Source: a bacterium (GTDB lineage Bacteria; Vulcanimicrobiota; Xenobia; Xenobiales; Xenobiaceae). Taken from it: DNA of 7,637 nt. The position numbers and the translations under genes are program-made. The stretch lies in contig JAFSXH010000043.1 of assembly GCA_017444165.1 (NCBI GenBank), forward strand, positions 1 through 7,637. Reading direction: 5' to 3'. Positions 1-6,905 of this stretch are shown one piece after another (position 1 is the stretch's first letter; every line of letters starts with the position of its first letter). A model generated the notes under the pieces. That model worked only from the letters and a program-made list of their open reading frames with translations. It was not told the DNA's origin and did no database searches.

Positions 1-132
1 TACTCACCAGAATATAATCCTATAGAAAACACTTGGCATGTATTCAAAAAGAGGGTGTGTGAACTACTTAGAGTTTGTTCTAGCTTTGATGAAGCTGTTA
101 AAATAGTTTTTGAAACTTTTAAAGTTTATTGA
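1..132 (+). CDS. IS630-family transposase, C-terminal end (partial, runs off left edge)
   Basis: Frame 1 is open from the first base to a TGA at 130-132 and gives 43 residues. It begins with YSPEYNPIENTW, the hallmark of the IS630/Tc1-mariner type DDE transposase (DDE_3 domain). The Glu of NPIE (residue 9 here) is the third acidic residue of the catalytic DDE triad. The remaining residues form the usual short helical tail with basic residues (FKKRVCELL). The enzyme cuts and joins the ends of its own element, and IS630 elements insert at TA dinucleotides. Only the end is visible, so I cannot tell whether the transposase is intact or a remnant. The last 23 bases overlap the following frame at 110-2584. 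The family assignment is confident because of the motif; the exact subgroup is not determinable. Confidence 0.9.
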   Translation, partial: YSPEYNPIENTWHVFKKRVCELLRVCSSFDEAVKIVFETFKVY

Positions 133-139
133 CTATAAT
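110..139 (+). promoter_or_regulatory. predicted sigma-70 promoter at the IS edge
   Basis: A -35-like TTGAAA at 110-115 (5 of 6 to consensus) and a perfect -10 TATAAT at 134-139 are separated by 18 bp and point rightwards. Transcription would start near 146. The -35 lies inside the transposase coding end and the -10 just after its stop codon. This is the arrangement expected of an outward or hybrid promoter made by IS insertion. The region is AT-rich, so a chance match is possible. If the promoter is used, the TTG at 110-112 cannot be the translation start of the downstream gene. Confidence 0.5.
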
Positions 140-2584
140 AGTGAAATCAAAGTAAATGCCAAAGAGACAGTTGATGGCAGCGATACTGTAGTTGGTGAAT
201 TGACAGTTACAAACATAAATTTCCAACCCCAAACGTATTTAATTAAATACACTAAAGGTTCTGGAAGTCAAGAGTTCACCGAGTATGGCAATGGTTTTAC
301 TTATGATAAGGAAAACCAGAAGTTAGTAGGTTTTATTGATCTCCATTATGACAGTAGCTCTAGCACTAGGAAAGTCGTAAAATCTATTACCATAGATGAT
401 TATGTTTACAGCGGATATATCGTCTTTGACAGTAATAACTTAACTAAATCTGTAAGTTTTTCTAATTTTGCAAAAACTGGCAGTTCTGGAAGTGAAACCA
501 ATTACAGCCATCAGGTACGCGTGCGTGTTAAAGATTTGAGTTACAACCCCTGGCGTTTCTCTCTAAGTTATACCGAAGGTAGCAGTTCTACACTCAAGAC
601 TATCAGTTTAGGATCTTATAAAGATGGTATCCTGACCTTCAGTAGGATAGCTACAAACGCTTCATACATAACACTTAAAAAAGTCGAAGTGGGTTACTAC
701 GTGTACGATACTTCAAAACGCATAAATTTGGATAACGAATCGCATTTAGAAATATTGTCGCTGATGAACGACTTTATCAGAAATAAAGATACGGTTTACA
801 CTTATAACATACGTTTGAAAGTTCCTCAAGGATCATATGTTAAGGTAGTTTACCATAGAAATGAGATGCCCGATAGCTTAATTTCCAGGGTTATTAAATC
901 CGCAAAAAGCTATGATCGCTCAAAATCTGAAGAGCTCTCAACAACTATCGAATCCACTAAAAACCGCCTCTACATTTCTAAAATAGAGGTCAACAATCAC
1001 TATGCGACACAAGGTTCCGAATCAATTGAATACGAAGATGGCTGTAAGCCAGGGTTTACTTTAACTGAATCAGAACCTGACCTTTACGAAGATTATTACT
1101 ACTTCTACAACTATATGAAATATAACAGTATTATCTTTAGCCAGGTCGTGAGCGGAGTCAATTCTAAACCAAATTCCAGCATACTCTACTATAAAACTAT
1201 AAACGATTCTAAAATATATACTTTAACTGGTACTTACAGCAGTTCCGCCAAACAACTTAACTTCTGTGTTTACGAATCCGACGATATTAAAGTTACTAGG
1301 ATCGTTATCGATGGGAAGGTTTACGACAAAGAGATAAATTTAAATTATTTCAAACCGACCAATACTATAAAATTCGCCAATATGACTACAACTAATTTGG
1401 TGATCAAATACGTTCCTTCCTCAGCCAATTGCATTGCAGTTTGTTACAAATTGTACAATAGTAAGACTGGTAAATATTCTAGTTTGGTAAAAAAGACTGC
1501 GGGAACGTACAGCTCTGCTAATCAGACTTACACTTTCCCATTTACACCCAAACTTCTCAATGGTAAAGATTATGATACCGTAGTTGTGACATCCATCGCT
1601 TTAGACAATTATGTCAGCACTGCGGAAAGGAAGATTAACATAGGTAAGACCTACAACGCCGTATATCAGAATCTGAAGGCCCAAGATACTACTTATTCTG
1701 TAAATATAGACAACGGTATTAATGCTTTTAACTCTGGACATCCAGAATGTACTATGGATTACACAATTGATGGCAAAAAGTATACTTCTAAAGGCCAAAT
1801 CAAGGGAGTCCGTAATAGTGTTAATACCTTTTACAACATAGTGCATTTTGAAACAGTGAAGACAAAAGCTAAACTTGTAAAAATAGATAAAATATGTGTT
1901 GGCAATCTGCAATATCGTTACACTTTCAGCATGCGCTATGGTCAAAATAAATCGTCTAGTAATAATGAAGGAATTAATACTAGAACTTTATCAAGAAGTG
2001 ATTATGACGAAAAAAAGGGATATTTTGTAGACAATAATAAATTCAAAAAGCGCAACGTATCCTATAAAGTCACTATTACTAACGTCGCTTCTTCTGTGAG
2101 TAGTGGCACATTAAAATACAAAATCTGTGAAGACAATTACAAAAAGGAATATTCAGTTAAAGGAAAACCTGTTAATGGCAAAATTAATCTAGTCATTAGT
2201 TCATCATCAGATTTTATAGCCGTGACAAAAATTACTGCTGGCAGTAAATATTGCGGTGACGGCATAGGAGATTGCTTCCGTTTTTGTCCAGAGATGTGCA
2301 GAACTAATTATTCTATCAGTTATGTCAGTCAAATGGGAAAACGTGGAAGTACAGAGACTAAAAAGACCTGTTCCGTATGCGGAGGCAATGGCAAGTGTAA
2401 GAAATGCAAAGGTTCAAGCAAAGTAGATTGCTCAGCGGCTAAAATGCCTGGTGCGAGTAAATGTTTTTATTGTAATGATACTCACAAGACAAAATGCCCA
2501 GATTGCGATTATGGAGAATGTATGAGGTGCTCTTGGTATGGAGATCATAAAGGCAAAGAATATGTACTAAAGGGCGTCAACTAG
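110..2584 (+). CDS. modular beta-repeat protein with C-terminal DnaJ-like zinc cluster; 5' end probably truncated
   Basis: I do not recognise a named family. The frame opens after a TAG at 104-106; residue numbers here count from the TTG at 110. That start has no Shine-Dalgarno sequence and lies inside the transposase gene, and the first in-frame ATG is residue 220. A TTG at 200-202 (residue 31) is another possible start. There is no signal peptide or membrane segment. Residues 31 to about 715 are Ser/Tyr/Lys/Asn-rich and contain seven modules of about 100 residues. Each ends in a similar strand: ITIDDYVY (93-100), VEVGYYVYD (192-200), IEVNNHYAT (292-300), IVIDGKVYD (398-406), IALDNYVST (496-504), ICVGNLQYR (595-603) and ITAGSKYC (708-715). 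This looks like a string of beta-sandwich domains, as in surface or secreted proteins. Cysteines 715, 722, 726 and 730 precede a C-terminal zinc-ribbon-like cluster at 754-807. The gene is visibly more AT-rich than those to its right. The likely reading is a remnant of a longer exported protein cut by the IS; an intact cytoplasmic protein is less likely. Confidence 0.7.
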   Translation: MKLLKFIDYNSEIKVNAKETVDGSDTVVGELTVTNINFQPQTYLIKYTKGSGSQEFTEYGNGFTYDKENQKLVGFIDLHYDSSSSTRKVVKSITIDDYVYSGYIVFDSNNLTKSVSFSNFAKTGSSGSETNYSHQVRVRVKDLSYNPWRFSLSYTEGSSSTLKTISLGSYKDGILTFSRIATNASYITLKKVEVGYYVYDTSKRINLDNESHLEILSLMNDFIRNKDTVYTYNIRLKVPQGSYVKVVYHRNEMPDSLISRVIKSAKSYDRSKSEELSTTIESTKNRLYISKIEVNNHYATQGSESIEYEDGCKPGFTLTESEPDLYEDYYYFYNYMKYNSIIFSQVVSGVNSKPNSSILYYKTINDSKIYTLTGTYSSSAKQLNFCVYESDDIKVTRIVIDGKVYDKEINLNYFKPTNTIKFANMTTTNLVIKYVPSSANCIAVCYKLYNSKTGKYSSLVKKTAGTYSSANQTYTFPFTPKLLNGKDYDTVVVTSIALDNYVSTAERKINIGKTYNAVYQNLKAQDTTYSVNIDNGINAFNSGHPECTMDYTIDGKKYTSKGQIKGVRNSVNTFYNIVHFETVKTKAKLVKIDKICVGNLQYRYTFSMRYGQNKSSSNNEGINTRTLSRSDYDEKKGYFVDNNKFKKRNVSYKVTITNVASSVSSGTLKYKICEDNYKKEYSVKGKPVNGKINLVISSSSDFIAVTKITAGSKYCGDGIGDCFRFCPEMCRTNYSISYVSQMGKRGSTETKKTCSVCGGNGKCKKCKGSSKVDCSAAKMPGASKCFYCNDTHKTKCPDCDYGECMRCSWYGDHKGKEYVLKGVN
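200..2254 (+). repeat. seven diverged ~100-residue modules (protein-level tandem repeat)
   Basis: The modules are recognisable only in translation. Each closes with a strand of the form [IV]-x-[IV]-x-x-x-x-[YV], usually after a K, R or S (for example VTRIVIDGKVYD, VTSIALDNYVST, LKKVEVGYYVYD). Five of them continue with a second strand such as YIVFDSNN, KRINLDNE, SIEYEDG, KEINLNYF or RKINIGKT. The spacing between successive closing strands is 97, 100, 106, 98, 99 and 113 residues. A YxxxS/GTYSS-like turn recurs in mid-module (TGTYSSSAKQ, AGTYSSANQT, LGSYKDGILT). The divergence implies old duplications. Confidence 0.6.
2369..2530 (+). other. DnaJ-type cysteine-rich zinc-binding region
   Basis: This part of the frame at 110-2584 encodes residues 754-807. 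It contains five CxxC pairs: C754/C757, C763/C766, C785/C788, C796/C799 and C804/C807, plus C774. The segment CSVCGGNGKCKKCKG closely follows the CxxCxGxG pattern of the DnaJ central domain, which binds two zinc ions through four such motifs. Here the spacing is shorter and only the first motif has the full GxG form. Zinc binding is inferred from the pattern. There is no J domain, so this is not DnaJ. Confidence 0.7.
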
Positions 2585-2614
2585 CAAAACTGTCTGACAT
2601 TCATCCATGACCAG

Positions 2615-2653
2615 AAGAGTCCTCGACGTCATCAACATCGAGGACTCTTTTTT
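2615..2653 (+). terminator. Rho-independent terminator between convergent genes
   Basis: Arms AAGAGTCCTCGA (2615-2626) and TCGAGGACTCTT (2638-2649) are perfectly complementary over 12 bp with an 11-nt loop, and a run of six T follows at 2648-2653. It lies 30 nt after the TAG of the modular protein gene. Its T-tract overlaps the TAA (2654-2652) of the convergent nuclease gene. On the minus strand the same stem is followed only by CTGG, so it should work mainly for plus-strand transcripts. Confidence 0.9.
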
Positions 2654-4337
2654 ACTCTCCCGTGCATCCCCTTACTTTTTGGACAACAACAAAACTCTCT
2701 TTTCTCCAAAAGGATATGCCATAACAGATCACTTCTTGGATCTGCGGTGATAAACCAGCAATGTAGTTCTTGTCCTCTATCTGTTTTAAGCCCTCTTGAG
2801 ATTTAGTTTTAAGATCTTTGTACTCTTTGGCGTATTTTAGTTCGATGATAACGGCCCGCTTATGATAGCCGTCTTCTATTGTTATGTCCGTGCGTCCTAA
2901 TCCACTCTCTCTGTTTGAGGTTATGGGCAATCCAGCTCCGCGGATCAATCCGCTCATGAATCCATGATAGTAATTTTCTGCGCTGTCGTAATAGCTGATC
3001 GTGCTGTAAAGAATTTTGGTCAGTGTATTTTGGAGTTTTACGTTATCACCACTCCATAGAGCGACAACAAAAGAGGAGAGATCTTTACCTTTGAGAGACT
3101 CATTAAACCATTTAGATATTGTATTGATAAATATTTTCTGCACCTCTCTGTTGGGTATCACTAAAGATACACTTCCATTATCTGGTTGTTCTGCAGATTT
3201 AGTCAAATAGCCAGTTAAATATAACATAGTCCAGATATTATTTTCGTTTTGATAGACTATGTCGTAAGTCAGCTCTTCGTTTAGTTCCTCTTCTATAGCT
3301 TTACCAGAAATCAATCTTTCGATCTTTTGCTTAGTTTCTTCTTGTGCCTGATCGATAAGTGTTCTCACTATTGTATTGCCACTAGTATTATTCCAGTAGG
3401 CTTTTGGTTTGGCTGAAGGATTGCTCTGCAGATCATCAATATATAGAAGCACATCCCAGGGACAATATATCTCCGTCACACTTCCAAAACGATAGCCGTC
3501 ATACCACTCCCGCAACAATGCTCTTTTATCTATTAAGTTAGCAGAGTCCAGCAATTTATCCACTTCTTGTGTGGTAAAACCTATCTTGTCAGAAAATTGT
3601 TTTTCAGAGATACCGTAACATCTAAAATTATTCAAACCAGTGAATATACTCTCTTTAGCAATGCGCAAACAACCAGTAAGCACAGCAAATTTTAGAGAAG
3701 TATTTGTTTTAAGAGCGGCTCCCAGCATATTTCTCATAAAACCGACCATCTCTTCATAATAGCCGTTTTGCTCGGCGCAATTGATCGGCACATCATATTC
3801 ATCTATGAGCAAAATAACTGGTTTATTCCAGTAAGCTTCCAGAGCATGACAGAGAGTCTGTAAACAGATCATCAGCTCAATCTGATCAGCAGTGCGGCTC
3901 AGAATGCGATTCAATAGATCTTTATCAGACTTTAGAACCTTATTGCTGTCTAGAAGATACTCATTGTCACTACACAGCCTAACGACTAATTCGCGATAGA
4001 AAGAGACAGCTTCACAAAAGTTCTTGCCCTCTATTCCTTTAAATGTCAAAAACAGTGTGGGATATTGATTCATCCATTTTTTGCAAAGTTCAACATTATC
4101 AGAAATAACAAGACCAGCAAATAGAGATCGACTATCTTTGTCTATGGCAAAAAATTCCTGAAGCATTGTCATAGTCAAAGTTTTGCCAAAACGCCGAGGA
4201 CGAGTAAACAGAGAAACTAACGCTTGATTGGGAGCGAGCAACTCCTCAATAAAACTAGTCTTATCCACATAACAACGTCCCTCTTCGCGCATTCTGCCGA
4301 AGAATTCACCGCCAATACAAATATTTAAAATAGCCAT
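2652..4337 (-). CDS. AAA-ATPase-like protein with C-terminal PD-(D/E)XK nuclease domain (DUF1703 type)
   Basis: This 561-residue protein has the layout of the AAA-ATPase_like plus PDDEXK_9 family at its usual length. The N-terminus carries the family signature CYVDKTSFIEELL (22-34). It continues with an atypical Walker A, RPRRFGKT (46-53), a Walker B, VILLIDEYDVP (174-184, with D179 and E180), and a sensor-like TGCLRIAKESIFTGLNN (221-237). YDGYRFG follows at 279-285. The C-terminal nuclease core has E454 before YYHGF, D484 in GRTDI, and E499 and K501 in IIELKY, then Q519 in LKQIEDKNY. All expected catalytic residues are present, so the protein looks functional. The family is common and often multicopy in gut and anaerobic bacteria. 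Its biological role is not established; nucleic-acid cleavage is inferred from the fold. ATG (4337-4335) lies 8 nt after the stop of the upstream gene, with a weak GCAGG Shine-Dalgarno in the gap. It is therefore probably co-transcribed and translationally coupled with that gene. No signal peptide is present; cytoplasmic. Confidence 0.92.
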   Translation of the reverse strand: MAILNICIGGEFFGRMREEGRCYVDKTSFIEELLAPNQALVSLFTRPRRFGKTLTMTMLQEFFAIDKDSRSLFAGLVISDNVELCKKWMNQYPTLFLTFKGIEGKNFCEAVSFYRELVVRLCSDNEYLLDSNKVLKSDKDLLNRILSRTADQIELMICLQTLCHALEAYWNKPVILLIDEYDVPINCAEQNGYYEEMVGFMRNMLGAALKTNTSLKFAVLTGCLRIAKESIFTGLNNFRCYGISEKQFSDKIGFTTQEVDKLLDSANLIDKRALLREWYDGYRFGSVTEIYCPWDVLLYIDDLQSNPSAKPKAYWNNTSGNTIVRTLIDQAQEETKQKIERLISGKAIEEELNEELTYDIVYQNENNIWTMLYLTGYLTKSAEQPDNGSVSLVIPNREVQKIFINTISKWFNESLKGKDLSSFVVALWSGDNVKLQNTLTKILYSTISYYDSAENYYHGFMSGLIRGAGLPITSNRESGLGRTDITIEDGYHKRAVIIELKYAKEYKDLKTKSQEGLKQIEDKNYIAGLSPQIQEVICYGISFWRKESFVVVQKVRGCTGE

Positions 4338-4345
4338 GTGCCTGC

Positions 4346-6802
4346 TTAATCTTCACCTCTGCTTCGGCGCAGTAACTTAGGAGCAGAAGGCTTCAAAGGC
4401 ACTTCTGGAGCTTCTTCAACTGGCGGAGGCTCTGGAGCTTTTGGAGGTGGAGGCGGAGCCTGTTTCTTGCTGGGTAAGAGCGGATGGGGCTTGACCTCAT
4501 ACCTGCGCTCTGTATCAATAGTCGTAGCTACCAAGGAACGACCTCTGGGATTAGGTTCTCCACCGCGCATTGACGCAGGATTGATAGTTCCAGGTTTGAC
4601 TGGCGGTTGACCAAAGACACGACCGGAAGGTTGAACTTTGCGAGAGGCCTCTCTCTCTTTGCGCACTAAAGGACTAGCCTTGATCAAGGCCGACCCTGCA
4701 GGCTTTTCCTCTTCCATAGGAACGACCTCTTCTATTACAGGCGGAGGAGTCGCAGGCACTGGCGGAGGCGGCGGAGGTTGAGGCGGAGGAACTGCAGTTG
4801 CAGATTGGGCTACAGAATGAGTCGGAGCTTTGGGCTTGTAACCCCTAATGGACGACTTGGCACCCTTGCTGAACGAACTTATAAGATTTACGGGACGCAC
4901 TTCGTGTGTCGTACTGGTCTTCTCTGTCACTGGGGCTGGTGCGGGAGTTGGAGGTGCAGGTGGCGGAGCTACGGGTGTCACCACTACTGGAGGCGGCGGC
5001 GGAGGAGGAGGAGCCACAGAAACATTAGTGACGGCGACTACGGGTTGACTGACTGCAGGAACAACCTTGACACTGTTAGGTATAATGGAACTGGGCTTGC
5101 TAACTTTAAAACGTTGGCGTATTGAGCTTTCATCGCCATTGGTGATATATTGGACTACTCCACAGCGGGCCTGACAAGCGGAGACGACGACTTCACCAGC
5201 ACCACGCACGAGCCACTTTTCGACACAGCGGTGATTCTCTGAACAGCCGCTGAAAAACGGAGCCGTTATATTTTGGCGCAAGTGGAGCGAGACTACACCA
5301 GAGAGAGGTGCTCTTTCAGTCCTAGGTCTGCCTAAAAGCAGTTCTGCGTCTTCTGGAATGACAATCTCGGAGATTAACGGTTCATCCTTGCTCCGACCCT
5401 TCTCCGTCAACCATGAGGGCAAGTAACCATCGTTGATAATCTCCACAGAGATAATACGCAGTGGCAAAAGCTCTTCACTCCCCTCCTCTACCTCCGACCA
5501 ACCGACTATCTCATCACTGCACTCACCCAATCTGATCTTGGGTAAAGTCGAGGCCAAACGCAAAACAGTATCTATCTGATTTTCACAGATACCCTCCAAT
5601 ATTTCACCTGTAGGAGGATTAAACCAACTCAACGACGGATCCCAGCCTCCGACTTCGACCTTACCTAACTGAGGATGTTCGCAACTAGTCCAGGGAACGA
5701 TACCCTTGCCAGCATTGTTTTGATCGAGCCAACGCAGAACAGCGAGCATCTGCGCTTCATCAGCTCCTTCAGGTTGACCGTCAAAACCAGCTTCACGCAA
5801 GAGATTCCAAGAATCAATGCGCAAACAAGGAATTCCCAACTCATCGTAAAGCCAATCGGCAAAATCGTTGCGAGCTTCAGACTCTTGAACAGGCAAATTC
5901 AAAATTTCTGCTGCCTTGGAAGCTAAAAGGTGCAAGAGAGTCTTATCTTTGTTGCTGACACTGCTATCGCAACTTATCTGGATAGCTCCCAATCCACTGC
6001 GGAACGACACGGCCAAACAGAGATTGTCTAAGCTGCGCAAAAACGAACTTATTAACCTAGACTCTATCTGTGAAAATGGGCCAGCTATGCCACTGCCGCC
6101 GTAATGGCGATTTACAGGGCCACAAGATTGAGTAAAATCGCAACTCAACTCCCTCTTAGAGTCGATAAGGCGCAGATGCAAGGGGTTAGTAAACTCCTCA
6201 TCCAAAAAGCCCTCACGATAGAGACGATAAAAATCGCCCTCACAATCACCTGGTTCACGAGGAACTAAGAGACGCTCATCGCGCTTGCTAACCTTCCATT
6301 GTCCCTGGGGATCGGAGACTCTCATCTGCAAAATACGCCCATCGCCGTTAATATCTCCAGGAACCAACCCCTCACGCAAGCCATCAAAAAAGCCCAGACG
6401 CCGACCCGCTGAGGTCACCAGACCAGAATTTAAGCACAACTCCGCTCCGTCAGGGGCTAAACGAGGGGCGATATAAAAGGTCTTCGTATCCAAAAGATCG
6501 GTTATAAAGGGATTGCGCCCGTGTTCCGCCGCTAATCTTTGCAAGACCGCTAAACAAGAAGTAGTGGCCGAAAATTGACCGCCGTGGATATTGCCATCTA
6601 ACCAGACAGCTGGTTTAGAAGAGGCCGCTCCAGTGTTAGTATTAGTAACCTCAGCCACCCAAAGAGCATGACCGCCCAAAGAGTTACCTAAAGAGAAGAT
6701 GCGCACCAAGTGGGGAACGGCTTCAGCAATATTATTTAGAGAAGTCGTCAATTCAGAAAAATTCAAATAACTCTCAACATTTAGCGGCGGAACTATTGGC
6801 AC
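4346..6802 (-). CDS. M14 carboxypeptidase-like protein with degenerate active site and proline-rich tail
   Basis: This 818-residue protein starts at GTG. An in-frame TAA directly precedes the GTG, and a GGGGTGAG Shine-Dalgarno sits 5 nt upstream of it. The M14 fold spans about residues 10-420 and is followed by a family-typical domain (about 440-570, containing NDGYLPSWLTEKG). Family landmarks are LDGNIHGG (68-75), APRLAPDGAE (112-121), INGDGRILQMRV (151-162) and HPQLGKVEVGGW (376-387). The positions that should be catalytic are changed. The zinc HxxE is H73-GG-Q76. The region matching DxNRNFP reads DFTQSCG (222-228). The second zinc His reads R in SFRSG (266-270). The catalytic Glu of the usual ELW reads D330 in IDSW. 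It is probably not an active zinc peptidase. Residues 585-818 form a disordered Pro/Lys/Arg-rich tail with runs of 8, 6 and 5 prolines. There is no signal peptide, so it is probably cytoplasmic. It is upstream of, and probably co-transcribed with, the nuclease gene. The fold call is firm; the role is unknown, possibly peptide binding or scaffolding. Confidence 0.88.
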   Translation of the reverse strand: MPIVPPLNVESYLNFSELTTSLNNIAEAVPHLVRIFSLGNSLGGHALWVAEVTNTNTGAASSKPAVWLDGNIHGGQFSATTSCLAVLQRLAAEHGRNPFITDLLDTKTFYIAPRLAPDGAELCLNSGLVTSAGRRLGFFDGLREGLVPGDINGDGRILQMRVSDPQGQWKVSKRDERLLVPREPGDCEGDFYRLYREGFLDEEFTNPLHLRLIDSKRELSCDFTQSCGPVNRHYGGSGIAGPFSQIESRLISSFLRSLDNLCLAVSFRSGLGAIQISCDSSVSNKDKTLLHLLASKAAEILNLPVQESEARNDFADWLYDELGIPCLRIDSWNLLREAGFDGQPEGADEAQMLAVLRWLDQNNAGKGIVPWTSCEHPQLGKVEVGGWDPSLSWFNPPTGEILEGICENQIDTVLRLASTLPKIRLGECSDEIVGWSEVEEGSEELLPLRIISVEIINDGYLPSWLTEKGRSKDEPLISEIVIPEDAELLLGRPRTERAPLSGVVSLHLRQNITAPFFSGCSENHRCVEKWLVRGAGEVVVSACQARCGVVQYITNGDESSIRQRFKVSKPSSIIPNSVKVVPAVSQPVVAVTNVSVAPPPPPPPPVVVTPVAPPPAPPTPAPAPVTEKTSTTHEVRPVNLISSFSKGAKSSIRGYKPKAPTHSVAQSATAVPPPQPPPPPPVPATPPPVIEEVVPMEEEKPAGSALIKASPLVRKEREASRKVQPSGRVFGQPPVKPGTINPASMRGGEPNPRGRSLVATTIDTERRYEVKPHPLLPSKKQAPPPPPKAPEPPPVEEAPEVPLKPSAPKLLRRSRGED
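4349..5050 (-). repeat. low-complexity proline-rich coding tract
   Basis: This part of the M14-like gene encodes residues 585-818. Polyproline runs are P598-605, P676-681 and P783-787, with further PPP groups and PxP spacing. Between them are basic stretches (SFSKGAKSSIRGYKPKAP, LVRKEREASRKVQPSGRVF, ERRYEVKPHPLLPSKK), and the end is LLRRSRGED. On the plus strand these appear as GGC/GGA/GGT-rich blocks, the longest at 4989-5012. Such tails are usually disordered and act as linkers or binding platforms; no specific partner motif is recognised. Confidence 0.8.
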
Positions 6803-6807
6803 TTACA

Positions 6808-6815
6808 CTCACCCC
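6808..6815 (-). promoter_or_regulatory. ribosome binding site fixing the GTG start of the M14-like gene
   Basis: On the minus strand GGGGTGAG (6815-6808) is followed by 5 nt and then GTG (6802-6800). An in-frame TAA occupies 6805-6803, so no earlier start is possible, and the first internal Met is residue 160, well inside the conserved domain. Together these make GTG the likely start. Confidence 0.75.
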
Positions 6816-6905
6816 GATAAAATAAACATTAACCTATTTCTGTTACAAATTATTAATAGTAGCTTATAACTTTAGTTTACTACTTATTTTGTATAGCAGT
6901 TATGA

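Larger units (their letters stand above)
1..140 (+). mobile_element. right-hand end of an IS630-like insertion sequence (boundary unresolved)
   Basis: The transposase C-terminus at 1-132 means that the end of an IS630-type element lies here or shortly downstream. The left terminal repeat is outside the window, so the inverted repeat and the TA target duplication cannot be matched. The end coordinate is a guess placed near TA dinucleotides at 134-140, just past the transposase stop. The element's end must fall within or next to the 5' part of the next long frame, which is why that gene looks truncated. Confidence 0.5.

Noticed and set aside
89..106. ATG AAG CTG TTA AAA TAG in the same frame as the long gene, just upstream of it
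   Set aside because: It is a five-codon frame inside the transposase end, closed by TAG. It might look like a start with a stop to be read through, but nothing supports readthrough and the similarity to the following residues is low-complexity.
1601..1945. A 114-codon minus-strand frame opposite the modular protein gene
   Set aside because: It is a shadow of the repeat-containing coding frame, with no ribosome binding site and no recognisable domain.
2369..2530. CxxC cluster considered as a DnaJ chaperone gene
   Set aside because: There is no J domain with HPD and no DnaJ C-terminal domain. Only the zinc-binding pattern is similar.
4778..5125. Plus-strand frames here encoding Gly- or Arg-rich peptides
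   Set aside because: They are the antisense reading of the polyproline codons of the M14-like gene (GGN and CGN codons from CCN). They have no start context or homology.
4346..6802. M14-like gene considered as a decaying pseudogene
   Set aside because: The frame is intact over 818 codons, has a good ribosome binding site, and retains many conserved non-catalytic motifs. This fits a maintained protein with altered function better than decay.
6817..6900. Possible minus-strand promoter for the M14-like gene
   Set aside because: Several TATTAA/TATAAG-like hexamers exist but none has an acceptable -35 at 16-18 bp. The best pair (TTGTAA/TATTTT) matches only 4 of 6 at each box.
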